Part shown: piece after piece, positions 18,198 to 25,895 of the stretch
Layout of the letters: every line of letters begins with the position of its first letter
Position numbering within the stretch: the stretch's first letter is position 1
Assembly (NCBI GenBank): GCA_016719055.1
Contig: JADKAW010000005.1
Location: 62,001-126,000, forward strand
Origin: Candidatus Rhodoferax mariagerensis
GTDB lineage: Bacteria > Pseudomonadota > Gammaproteobacteria > Burkholderiales > Burkholderiaceae_C
Length of the DNA: 64,000 nucleotides
Direction: 5' to 3'
The notes under the pieces: model-generated
What the model saw: the letters and a program-made list of their open reading frames with translations, nothing else
Databases searched by the model: none
What the model was told of the DNA's origin: nothing
Position numbers and translations under genes: made by a program

Positions 18198-18345
18198 GAG
18201 AGCTTGTGATGGCTAGTTGATGTAAAGAAAAGCCGAGTTTTTTAACATGATAGCGCTGATGTGTATCAAGAAGCCGATTTTCTATATGCATTTTGTACTG
18301 GCTGTGGTGGGGCTGCTAGCGCAAAGTTGGCTCGATATTTATGCA

Positions 18346-19821
18346 TCATGAGCGCACCTGCCAGTGTCCGCCTTTGTCGCCACCTACCCGTTCAATTTGG
18401 TTTGCATCGCGTAGTTTGCGGATGGCACGCTTAACTGCACTTTCTGACTTTCCGAGCAATTGAGCCAGTTCTGGAATGGTGATTTCTGCTTGATGCCGCA
18501 TAGCCGTCAAAATTTTCTCTGGCGTTTTCAGTGGCGTTTTCAGTGGCGTTTCGGTTAAAACGCCACTGAAACCACGCCCCCAATTCATTTTCAGCGTGGT
18601 CTGCTCAAACGGCTCAAAAGAATCCGCCAAGTGCATGGCATGCCCCATATCCTCCCAGCCTGAACGAATCTTGGGCAAACCCGAGCCTGCCCGCTCTCCC
18701 AGATTGATGAATAAAAACAACTGGTGCAAGGTGCGGTTGCGGCAGTCGCTGGCACCGCCCGCCAATGCTTGCGCCACCGGCACACGCATCATGCCGGGGT
18801 TGCGAAACACAAAACCCGAAGGCTGCTTGACCACCAGCACCGAGGCCCGCCCCGTGTAATCCGCATGGATCAGCGCGTTCACCAAGGCCTCGCGCAGCGC
18901 CTGGTGTCCGGGCGTGTCATCCACCCGCTCGCCACCCTGCAACACAAAAGGCACTTTCAGGTCTTCAGTCAGCTTACGAATCACACGGCGGAAAAAATCG
19001 TACAGATTGCCCGACCACGCCCCATCCGGCACGATGCGGTCCAACCACCGGGTTTGGGACTGAGTATTAGCCGGGCGCTCTTGGTAATCCAGAAAATAGA
19101 GCGGAAACGCCTCGACAATCGATGTCCACTGCCCAAACATCAACAGCCCAGCGCCGGTCAAACCAGCTTCACCACTGGCACAATCTTCGCGCCAACCGCC
19201 AATGAGGCGCAAAAAATCATTGTCGTCCGTGTTCAGCCACGGATGTCCAGGTCGGTGCACGGCGAAAGCGTTGCGGTAGGCGTGCAGGCTGTTGGCATCC
19301 AGATCGCGCATGCCAAATTTGTCAAGGATGCGCGCATCGCGGCTGTCCTCGACCTGCTCTGCCAGCATCCGTTTGACGGTTTCGTCGTCGCACTTGCGGT
19401 CGCCATCGTTGAGGCGGCGGTACGTGTTGCCCAGGGGCTGGCCATGCAAGTACACAGGTTTTTGCTTTCGTGTGGCCTGCGGGATGCGGATGGCAAGAAT
19501 GGTTTTGCCATCCACCACCCATTCTTCCACCTCTGCATCCGTCAGCAGATTGGCGCTGACCTTGGCCGGGTTATTCAGGTTGTTGAACAGGTCGGTGCGC
19601 AGTTTGGCACCATGGCTCAGGCCGGCGATGCTGAACGCACCATCCTTCTCGCGCACACCCAGCAGCACCACGCCACCGTGGGCGTTGGCCATGGCGGAGT
19701 AGCTGGACCAAAAGTCTTTGGGAATTTCGCCTTGTCCGTTTTGGCCTTGTGCCAGCTTGCATTCCAGATCGACGGACTCGCGCAGCAGCGACAAGTCTTC
19801 CAGGGTATTCAGATCAATCAT
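18346..19821 (-). CDS. Schlafen AlbA_2 / RecG-like ATP-binding protein 1
   Basis: A 491-residue protein. The N-terminal AlbA_2 (Schlafen-type nucleic-acid-binding) domain is shown by ESVDLECKLAQ and AMANAHGGVVLLGVREKDG. The middle has the divergent ATPase-like C-terminal block of this group (HQALREALVNALIHADYTGR, VFRNPGMMRVP, NLGERAGSGLPKI). A winged helix closes the protein (ITIPELAQLLGKSESAVKRA). Members are often called RecG-like regulators or helicases but lack true helicase motifs. The ATG at 19821 is chosen because GGAGG lies seven bases before it. It is associated with type I RM genes on both sides; whether it protects, regulates or attacks is unknown. Confidence 0.8.
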   Translation of the reverse strand: MIDLNTLEDLSLLRESVDLECKLAQGQNGQGEIPKDFWSSYSAMANAHGGVVLLGVREKDGAFSIAGLSHGAKLRTDLFNNLNNPAKVSANLLTDAEVEEWVVDGKTILAIRIPQATRKQKPVYLHGQPLGNTYRRLNDGDRKCDDETVKRMLAEQVEDSRDARILDKFGMRDLDANSLHAYRNAFAVHRPGHPWLNTDDNDFLRLIGGWREDCASGEAGLTGAGLLMFGQWTSIVEAFPLYFLDYQERPANTQSQTRWLDRIVPDGAWSGNLYDFFRRVIRKLTEDLKVPFVLQGGERVDDTPGHQALREALVNALIHADYTGRASVLVVKQPSGFVFRNPGMMRVPVAQALAGGASDCRNRTLHQLFLFINLGERAGSGLPKIRSGWEDMGHAMHLADSFEPFEQTTLKMNWGRGFSGVLTETPLKTPLKTPEKILTAMRHQAEITIPELAQLLGKSESAVKRAIRKLRDANQIERVGGDKGGHWQVRS

Positions 19822-19862
19822 CAACACGCCTCCAGCCATGTTTGCTTTTGCACTTTAGCATT

Positions 19863-19907
19863 AAATTGGCCTGTAGCGCTTATGGAATAAGCGCAGGCAG
19901 CTATCAA
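19863..19907 (+). repeat. Dispersed ~50 bp repeat, near-consensus copy
   Basis: The copy runs AAATTGGCCTGTAGCGCTTA, then TGGAATAAGCGC, then AGGCAGCTATCAA. It is intergenic between the first Schlafen-like gene and hsdS and is one of the best preserved copies. Its centre GCGCTTATggAATAAGCGC is palindromic, so it can fold into a hairpin. Confidence 0.8.
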
Positions 19908-19933
19908 CTGAATAGTGAAGTTGGGCGCAGGGT

Positions 19934-21523
19934 TCATTCCAAGGCTTCCTCGGCGGCGGCTTGTGCCTCTGGCAGGCGCAACTGGCCTGAGATCAGGCGC
20001 GGCAGCAGGGTGTCGCGCAGGGTGGAGAGGGTTTGGGCTTGTTTTTCGTTCTCGATAAGCCGATCAAACAAAGTGCCTGCAACAACCGCAAATGCATGGA
20101 CGATTTCTGGCGACGGCACCAATGCCGGTATGGGCCGAAATGCTTTCTTGCTGATCTCCATGAAAGTTGAGCCATTGGCGCGGCCTTTGATGTTCTCCAT
20201 GTTCTGACGACACCAAAACAACAGGTACAAAGGTGGCAGCAAACCGCCGGGAGGCATTGCGATATAGCCTTGGTTAATCGCCAGCGGCACTTGCGCGAGT
20301 GCCAGGTAGCCAATGGGTGCGCGGGACGATAGCAATAAGGTGCCAATGGGCAGCGCTCCGGAACCGATCTTTGCCAAGCCTTGGTCGCTGAGTTTGCGTT
20401 CGGTGTCCAAAAGCACTGGCGTAGCAATGCCAGACAGGTCTTTAGGCGTTGTCCAGCAGTGAACTGCTGGCTCCCAATAGGCGGGGGTCTTGGTGTCCGG
20501 CGTTGCGCCGCCCACAGCCTCAACCGCATCACCAATCGGTAGTACCCGCCACCCCCTCGGCACCAAGCCCAGGTCCGATTCCTCGAAGCTGTCGGGAAAC
20601 AGCGCCGCCGTGGCCTCATCCATGCCTTCGGGCGCGCGGCCTTCCAGCTTGGCGCGCACCGGGTCGAAATCAACAAACCACGACTTGAACAGCGCCTGGG
20701 CGATGGCTTCCAGCGTGGCATTGGTTTCGCGCAGCAGGGTGATGCGGTCGTCAAGGGCACCAATCGTTTCTGCAATCTCTGCCTCGTCAATGCTTCCAAG
20801 GCGTGGGATCATGAGCGCCTTGATGTGCTTCAGGCTAAGCGTCTTTTGAGTGCTCCCAACTACACCGGCTTCAATTTGCGACCGAACGAAGTCGGAATTG
20901 AGCGCAGCATATAAGTAGCGACTGTTTATGGACTTTGGAATGATTGCAGCTGTATTTTGACCAAGGCAGAAGATGGCCTCACCTACTCTAGCGGTCACCC
21001 CATAGGTGCCAACTCTGGTGATAACAACGTCACCAATGGAAGGCTTGTATCGTCGAGAAAATTCGCTGTAGGTCGTCTCATCGACAAGAAGCGTGTTGGA
21101 TAGATTCAGAGTTCCATACTTTACGTCTGTGACGCGCACCATTGGAAATCCTTCACCTGCATAGCTTGGCGTCTTGTGAAGTGAATCAATTACTTCTGCG
21201 ACCTCATCAAGAGAAGAGTACTCCCCACTCATACCCCCCAACACCACCTCATCCGGCATATCCCACATCTCCCGATACGATTGCACGTACCCCGCCACAA
21301 CCGCCGGATCAATGCCGTCGTAATACCGGCACAGCCGCTTGAAAACCACCAGCATGTGCGGGTCGCAGCAAAGGCCGAGCATGTGGTCAAGCTGATGCTC
21401 AATGCGCTGGGTGCTCTGCTCGCCGTTTTGGATGATGGCATCCACCTCCAAGTTGGCCAGCGGCACGGCCTGGCGGAACAAGGCCACCATTTGCCCGGCC
21501 AGTTGGTGCAGGTTGTCGGTCAT
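19934..21523 (-). CDS. hsdS: Type I RM specificity subunit HsdS with N-terminal extension
   Basis: A 529-residue HsdS that sets the DNA target of the HsdM/HsdR complex. Two target-recognition domains are visible. The first starts near SSLDEVAEVIDSLHKTPSYA and ends with LKHIKALMIPRLGSIDEAEI and a long helix. The second starts near RGWRVLPIGDAVEAVGGATP and ends with IENEKQAQTLSTLRDTLLPR. The first ~95 residues (MTDNLHQLAGQMVALFRQAV onwards) are not part of normal HsdS and look like a separate small helical protein joined in frame. The ATG overlaps the stop of the upstream Schlafen-like gene (ATGA), indicating coupled translation. Confidence 0.88.
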   Translation of the reverse strand: MTDNLHQLAGQMVALFRQAVPLANLEVDAIIQNGEQSTQRIEHQLDHMLGLCCDPHMLVVFKRLCRYYDGIDPAVVAGYVQSYREMWDMPDEVVLGGMSGEYSSLDEVAEVIDSLHKTPSYAGEGFPMVRVTDVKYGTLNLSNTLLVDETTYSEFSRRYKPSIGDVVITRVGTYGVTARVGEAIFCLGQNTAAIIPKSINSRYLYAALNSDFVRSQIEAGVVGSTQKTLSLKHIKALMIPRLGSIDEAEIAETIGALDDRITLLRETNATLEAIAQALFKSWFVDFDPVRAKLEGRAPEGMDEATAALFPDSFEESDLGLVPRGWRVLPIGDAVEAVGGATPDTKTPAYWEPAVHCWTTPKDLSGIATPVLLDTERKLSDQGLAKIGSGALPIGTLLLSSRAPIGYLALAQVPLAINQGYIAMPPGGLLPPLYLLFWCRQNMENIKGRANGSTFMEISKKAFRPIPALVPSPEIVHAFAVVAGTLFDRLIENEKQAQTLSTLRDTLLPRLISGQLRLPEAQAAAEEALE

Positions 21524-22935
21524 TCAGCACCGCCCGGTTCTGGTAAATCAAGCACTTCCCATCGCCCGCCCTTGCTTGGCCCAACGTGGCGGATGCGGCC
21601 TTCGGCCTTTAGCGATTCCAGGTGGTGCCGAACGCTGTAAAGCGTAGCGCCGCTCAGTTGGGCCAGATCTTTCGTGTTGATGGCAGGCTGATCTTTAAGC
21701 AGGGTTAATAGTTTTTCTCTGGGGCTTGCATGTGGTTTTTGTGTCGCTTCCACGTTGTTTTCAAGTGGTTTCTGCGTGGTTTTCTTGGTGTTTTCAGTGG
21801 TTCCTGTAGTTTCTTGGTCGTTAAGACTAAACGACGGCCTTGAAAAACTGGCGATAAACAGCCCCGCCACCTGCCGAAACTCCACAGCCGGAGCGTTTTG
21901 GTGAATCAGCGTCATGCCACGCCCCCAGGACTCAACCATTTCAATGCGGCGAAACAGGTCGGCGATAAGCGGGTTACGCCGCTGCGAAACGTTGCCCCGG
22001 TGCAAATCGGCAATGGTCAGCCCGCCAAACAGTTTGCCGGGGTTGCGCACTTCAACGCGGTTTTTGAAAATGGCCACCTGCACGTAGTCGGGGTCGCGCC
22101 AGTCGCGGTGGCAAAAGGCGTTGATGATGGCTTCGCGCAGCGCGTCCATCGAAATTTCGGGCACATCCACGCGGTACAAGCCTTCCAGCCGCATGCCGAT
22201 GTGGATGTTTTTAAGGATGTACTTTTGCGCCTCTTCGATCAGGGCCAGAATGTCGCCGTCAAAGTCGTGCCGGTCGATGATGGTGACGGTGTCAGTCGTG
22301 CCGAACACGGCGCAACGCAATTGAATCGGTTCATTGGCAAAGAACAGGCGGGCAGCGTTACAAAGCTCTCCTTTTTGCAGTAGCTCAAGCTTGCTCAGTG
22401 TGCGCTGCAGCCTGATTTCATCATCATCACCAAGCGCATCCCATTGCAAGCCAGCGCGTTTGGCAAAGCTCTTTACTTTCTTGATTTCCAGATCGGGCCA
22501 GGGTTTTTCAAGCGCTCGGGTGTCCCAGCGCAGGGCGTTCTGGTTTTTGTCCACGATGATGGCTTCAAGCTCTGCCGCGCTAAGCTGGCGGTCTTCGTCC
22601 GCCACGCGCATGAAGGCCCGGCCATGGGCGAAGTAAGGCGCGTTTTGGCCATCAAAACGAATGTGGATGCAGGTCTTGCCCGACACAGTTTGCGTTGTGA
22701 CTTGCGGGTAAATCTTGGGTTCGATGTGCGCCGCAATGGCTTGTGACAAGTCGCGCAGGGTTTTGTCGTTCACGTCCAGGCCCACCGGTTTGCCGCTGGG
22801 GGCTACACCAAACCACAACTCGCCTGCGCCGTGCTTGTTCAGAATGGCGGCGATGGACACCAAGCCCTCTTTGAGTTCGGCCAGGCTCTTTTTCAGCTCA
22901 ACGGTTTCGCTCTCGCGCAGGGATTCAGAACTCAT
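21520..22935 (-). CDS. Schlafen AlbA_2 / RecG-like ATP-binding protein 2
   Basis: A 471-residue member of the same group as the protein at 18346, with clear AlbA_2 features (ESETVELKKSLAELKEGLVS, KHGAGELWFGVAPSGKPVGL). The central ATPase-like block follows (ISMDALREAIINAFCHRDWR, EVRNPGKLFGGLTIADLHRG). A C-terminal winged helix ends it (INTKDLAQLSGATLYSVRHH). It overlaps both hsdS downstream and the DUF1016 gene upstream by ATGA, so it belongs to one coupled series. The two Schlafen-like proteins differ too much to be a recent duplication. The role is unknown; regulation of or protection linked to the RM system is inference. Confidence 0.8.
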   Translation of the reverse strand: MSSESLRESETVELKKSLAELKEGLVSIAAILNKHGAGELWFGVAPSGKPVGLDVNDKTLRDLSQAIAAHIEPKIYPQVTTQTVSGKTCIHIRFDGQNAPYFAHGRAFMRVADEDRQLSAAELEAIIVDKNQNALRWDTRALEKPWPDLEIKKVKSFAKRAGLQWDALGDDDEIRLQRTLSKLELLQKGELCNAARLFFANEPIQLRCAVFGTTDTVTIIDRHDFDGDILALIEEAQKYILKNIHIGMRLEGLYRVDVPEISMDALREAIINAFCHRDWRDPDYVQVAIFKNRVEVRNPGKLFGGLTIADLHRGNVSQRRNPLIADLFRRIEMVESWGRGMTLIHQNAPAVEFRQVAGLFIASFSRPSFSLNDQETTGTTENTKKTTQKPLENNVEATQKPHASPREKLLTLLKDQPAINTKDLAQLSGATLYSVRHHLESLKAEGRIRHVGPSKGGRWEVLDLPEPGGAE

Positions 22936-23339
22936 ACAGCCGCCTTAAGGTCGTCTTTGGCACGCGCCATGATGAGCAAATTTTTCGCCCAACTGATTTC
23001 TCCTATCAACGATTGGAGTTTTGGCTTGTCGCTGTATTCGTTGAAAAACTGGCGCATCGCCCAGAGGTTTTGCGCTGAAAACCCGTTGCGCCCCGGAAAC
23101 TCTGCCTGCAAATCCCGCGCCAAATTCTCCACCACGGCCTTGCCCCAGCCCAAGGTGGCGTGCCGTTGGCTGATGTTTTCACCCAGCCACCAGTGAAGCG
23201 CCAGCAGCTCGCTGTTGACGGCTCGCAATGCCTGAAGCTGGCGTTGGCGAATCTGGGTTTTGACTTCACGCAAAAAACCAGCGTAGCCGGACGGCTTTGC
23301 AGGGCTCGTTTGCGTCGATGTCAACAGGGTGTCGGTCAT
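22932..23339 (-). CDS. DUF1016 N-terminal domain protein, truncated
   Basis: A 135-residue protein matching only the N-terminal domain of the DUF1016 / YhcG family (ALRAVNSELLALHWWLGENI, FPGRNGFSAQNLWAMRQFFN, IGEISWAKNLLIMARAKD). Full-length members are ~340 residues and carry a C-terminal PD-(D/E)xK nuclease-like domain. Here the frame ends right after the domain boundary and the next gene starts at once, so the nuclease part is missing. It overlaps mntA upstream and the Schlafen-like gene downstream by ATGA. A DNA-binding remnant kept for a regulatory role, or a leftover of a rearrangement, are both possible. Confidence 0.75.
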   Translation of the reverse strand: MTDTLLTSTQTSPAKPSGYAGFLREVKTQIRQRQLQALRAVNSELLALHWWLGENISQRHATLGWGKAVVENLARDLQAEFPGRNGFSAQNLWAMRQFFNEYSDKPKLQSLIGEISWAKNLLIMARAKDDLKAAV

Positions 23340-23671
23340 GGCGTGGCACCACCCGCGCGTTGCAGCACCACATAGTTGTGACTGATTTCCGCCCTGAACG
23401 ACTCGGGTAAGGCGGCCCAGTCCACCACTTGCACCAGCAGCGGCAAGTCGCTGTCTGAGAAAGCTTCGCGCAGCGTATCCGCCAAGCGCATGCGTGTCAG
23501 GGCATCGCCGTCTTGGCGCACCACCAGATCCAGGTCGCTGGCTTCATGGTGGTCGCCGTTGACGCGGCTGCCATACGCCCAGACCTCAGCTTGCGGCAGG
23601 TGCCGCTGCAGCACGGTTTGCACCATTTGGCGATAAGCATCCGGCAAGTGCAGGCAGGCCGATTCAGGCAT
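23336..23671 (-). CDS. mntA: MNT-type nucleotidyltransferase antitoxin MntA
   Basis: A 111-residue minimal nucleotidyltransferase. The motif GSRVNGDHHEASDLD is an exact GSx10DxD (G34, S35, D46, D48), and VQVVDW gives the third acidic residue, D84. In characterised HepT/MntA pairs the antitoxin AMPylates the toxin's tyrosine. It overlaps hepT by eight bases and is followed by the DUF1016 gene with an ATGA overlap. I chose the ATG at 23671 (MPESACL); an ATG at 23683 is an alternative. Confidence 0.85.
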   Translation of the reverse strand: MPESACLHLPDAYRQMVQTVLQRHLPQAEVWAYGSRVNGDHHEASDLDLVVRQDGDALTRMRLADTLREAFSDSDLPLLVQVVDWAALPESFRAEISHNYVVLQRAGGATP

Positions 23672-24110
23672 GGGGTGCCTCATCGCCTTGCCCCAGCTTT
23701 TGCTGCAACACGTCGGCCAAGGTGGCAATGTCTTGCAAAAAGGGCGAAATCAAAAGAAGGGTTTTTTCAGCAAAATGCTCGCCGTAGTCATGTGCCGTGC
23801 TGTTGCGGTTGTCACGGTATTGAAACCAGCGTTCGACTTCTTCCAGCGTCATCAAGCCATGCACGGCTGCCAGGCGCAACACATCTTTGATAGGGGTTGT
23901 TTCGAGCTTTCTGCCACCGTGACCATAGGCTTTGAGTGCCTTTTTGACCAATTTGAAAGCGGTCTCTTGCGCCAACTCGTAGCTCTTGACGATGGCATTG
24001 CGAAAAACCTCCCTGTCCACACTGTCGTTAGCCGATTGACGATAAAACGCCAACGATGAGTCCAGCGTGCGCATGCAGCGCCGCAGTTGATCCACATTCA
24101 GATACAACAA
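23664..24110 (-). CDS. hepT: HEPN-domain toxin HepT
   Basis: A 148-residue all-helical HEPN protein (HI0074 / nucleotidyltransferase-substrate-binding family). RNSTAHDY supplies the complete Rx4HxY motif (R102, H107, Y109). In studied systems R and H form the RNase site, and Y is the residue the MntA partner AMPylates. All three are present, so the toxin looks functional. The start is a TTG at 24110, supported by AGGAG seven bases upstream; no better ATG exists. It begins 34 bases after hsdM ends, so the toxin pair is probably transcribed with the RM operon. Confidence 0.87.
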   Translation of the reverse strand: MLYLNVDQLRRCMRTLDSSLAFYRQSANDSVDREVFRNAIVKSYELAQETAFKLVKKALKAYGHGGRKLETTPIKDVLRLAAVHGLMTLEEVERWFQYRDNRNSTAHDYGEHFAEKTLLLISPFLQDIATLADVLQQKLGQGDEAPHA

Positions 24111-24143
24111 GATGAATCTCCTTTGCCCGTAAATCCATTTTCG

Positions 24144-25805
24144 TCAGAACGCATAGCCCAGCCCTGCGAGCTTGGCGCGTATCAACTGGTCCAGCTCTGC
24201 GCCCTTGGCCATTTGCTCGCCCAGTTTCTCGGTGAGCTGCTGCATTTTGGTGGCGAAATCGTCGTCGTTGTCCTCGACCTCTTCGGCACCCACATAGCGG
24301 CCAGGGGACAGCACATGGCCATGCTGGGCAATCTCAGTCAGCGGTACTGAGCGGCAAAAGCCGGGGATGTCGGTGTAGGGGCTGGTCGGCGGGCTTGTCG
24401 GGTTACGCTCTGGCGAGCTAACCCGACCTACGACCGGGCCAGTGTTGTCGTTGTAGGTCGGGTTAGCGCAGCGTAACCCGACATCAGCCACAGCATCCGG
24501 TTCACCACGCCACGCAGCCACGGTGGCGGCGATGCGTTCGATCACCGCATCGGTCAGCTCCGACTGCACGCGGCTGATCATGGTGGCCTGTTTACGGGCA
24601 TCGATGAACAGCACTTCACCCTTGCGCTGCGTTTTCTGCTTGACCAGAAACCACAGGCAGGCCGGAATCTGGGTGTTAAAGAACAACTGACCCGGCAGCG
24701 CCACCATTACCTCGACCACATCAGCCTCGACCATCGCGGCGCGGATGTCTCCCTCAGAGTTCTGGCTGGAACTCATCGAGCCATTGGCCAGCACAATGCC
24801 GGCCCTGCCGGTGGGTTTCAGGTGGTGCAGCATGTGCTGCAACCAGGCGTAGTTGGCATTGCCTTGTGGTGGGTCGCCATAGACCCAGCGCGGGTCGCCG
24901 GTCAGGCTGCCATGCCACCAGTCGCTGATGTTGAACGGCGGATTCGCCAGAATGAAGTCGGCGCGCAGGTCAGGGTGTTGGTTGCGGGTGAAACTGTCGT
25001 CGGGTTGCCGCCCTAGGTTGAAGTCAATGCCGCGAATGGCCAGGTTCATCGCCGCCAGCCGCCAGGTGGTGGGGTTGGCTTCTTGACCAAATATGGCCAC
25101 ATCGCCCGTCCTGCCTCCGTGAGCAGCTATGAATTTTTCAGACTGCACAAACATGCCGCCACTGCCGCAGCACGGGTCGTACACCTTGCCGGCATGGGGG
25201 CTGAGCACGGCGACCAGGGTTTTGACGATGCTGGCGGGCGTGTAGAACTGCCCGCCGCGCTTGCCTTCGGCGCTGGCAAACATGCCCAGAAAGTACTCAT
25301 AGACCTGGCCCAGAATGTCACGCGCGGTGCTGGGGTTATCGCCAAAGCCGATGGTCGATACCAGGTCGACCAGTTCCCCCAGCTTGCCATCGGGCAACTG
25401 GGCGCGGGCGTAGCGTTTGTCCAGAATGCCCTTGAGCTTGGGATTTTCCAGCTCGATCAGCGTCAGGGCTTCGTCAATGCGTTTGCCAATGTCGGGCTGC
25501 TTGGCCGCCGAACGCAGGGCCTCCCAGCGGGCGGGTTCTGGCACCCAGAAGGCGTTGACCTCTTTGTAATAGTCGCGGTCTTCCAGCTCGACCTCGATGT
25601 CGCCGGGCTGGGCATCGTGGTAGAAATAGTCGTCTGCCGGGTCGGTCAGCCGCGTGACCAGTTCGGCCCGGCGGGCGGCAAAGGTGTCGCTGATGTATTT
25701 GACGAAGATCAGGCCCAGCACCAGGTGCTTGTATTCGGCAGCGTCCATGTTGGCGCGCAGCTTGTCAGCGGTGGCCCACAGGGTCTTTTTGATGTCGTCG
25801 AGCAT
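24144..25805 (-). CDS. hsdM: Type I RM DNA methyltransferase HsdM
   Basis: A 553-residue N6-adenine methyltransferase. Residues ~1-150 are the HsdM N-terminal helical domain (MLDDIKKTLWATADKLRANM). The catalytic domain has the SAM motif VYDPCCGSGGMF and motif IV NPPF starting at N288. The C-terminus contains ALPGQLFFNTQIPACLWFLV. Residues ~441-470 are unusual: they are encoded by a palindromic repeat (24396-24483) that runs in frame, and conserved sequence resumes with YTDIPGFCRSVPLTEIAQHG. It is the first gene of the leftward defence operon. Conserved motifs are intact, so methylation may persist even though hsdR is broken. Confidence 0.93.
   Translation of the reverse strand: MLDDIKKTLWATADKLRANMDAAEYKHLVLGLIFVKYISDTFAARRAELVTRLTDPADDYFYHDAQPGDIEVELEDRDYYKEVNAFWVPEPARWEALRSAAKQPDIGKRIDEALTLIELENPKLKGILDKRYARAQLPDGKLGELVDLVSTIGFGDNPSTARDILGQVYEYFLGMFASAEGKRGGQFYTPASIVKTLVAVLSPHAGKVYDPCCGSGGMFVQSEKFIAAHGGRTGDVAIFGQEANPTTWRLAAMNLAIRGIDFNLGRQPDDSFTRNQHPDLRADFILANPPFNISDWWHGSLTGDPRWVYGDPPQGNANYAWLQHMLHHLKPTGRAGIVLANGSMSSSQNSEGDIRAAMVEADVVEVMVALPGQLFFNTQIPACLWFLVKQKTQRKGEVLFIDARKQATMISRVQSELTDAVIERIAATVAAWRGEPDAVADVGLRCANPTYNDNTGPVVGRVSSPERNPTSPPTSPYTDIPGFCRSVPLTEIAQHGHVLSPGRYVGAEEVEDNDDDFATKMQQLTEKLGEQMAKGAELDQLIRAKLAGLGYAF
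24396..24483. repeat. Palindromic repeat inserted in frame in hsdM
   Basis: TGTCGGGTTACGCTC at 24396-24410 and AGCGTAACCCGACA ending at 24483 are outer inverted arms. Inside them CTAACCCGACCTACGAC and TTGTAGGTCGGGTTAG form a second matching pair, so the whole 88 bases fold as one long imperfect hairpin. The core GTAGGTCGGGTTAGC is a repeat core I associate with many proteobacterial chromosomes. Here it is translated through. Confidence 0.8.
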
Positions 25806-25895
25806 GGGCGGTGGCGCTCCCCTGAATTTGCCTGATTTGGCGGTGGGGGAACTATACCCACCACTGTCACCACCGTTGTGCGTAAAGGCCAGGCC

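Noticed and set aside
18724..19890. 388-codon open frame on the plus strand
   Set aside because: It is antisense to the first Schlafen/AlbA_2 gene and has no recognisable motifs.
19863..19907. Hairpin reading of the repeat as a terminator
   Set aside because: The palindromic centre could act as a stem, but no T-run follows and the same sequence recurs inside genes, so it is listed as a repeat.
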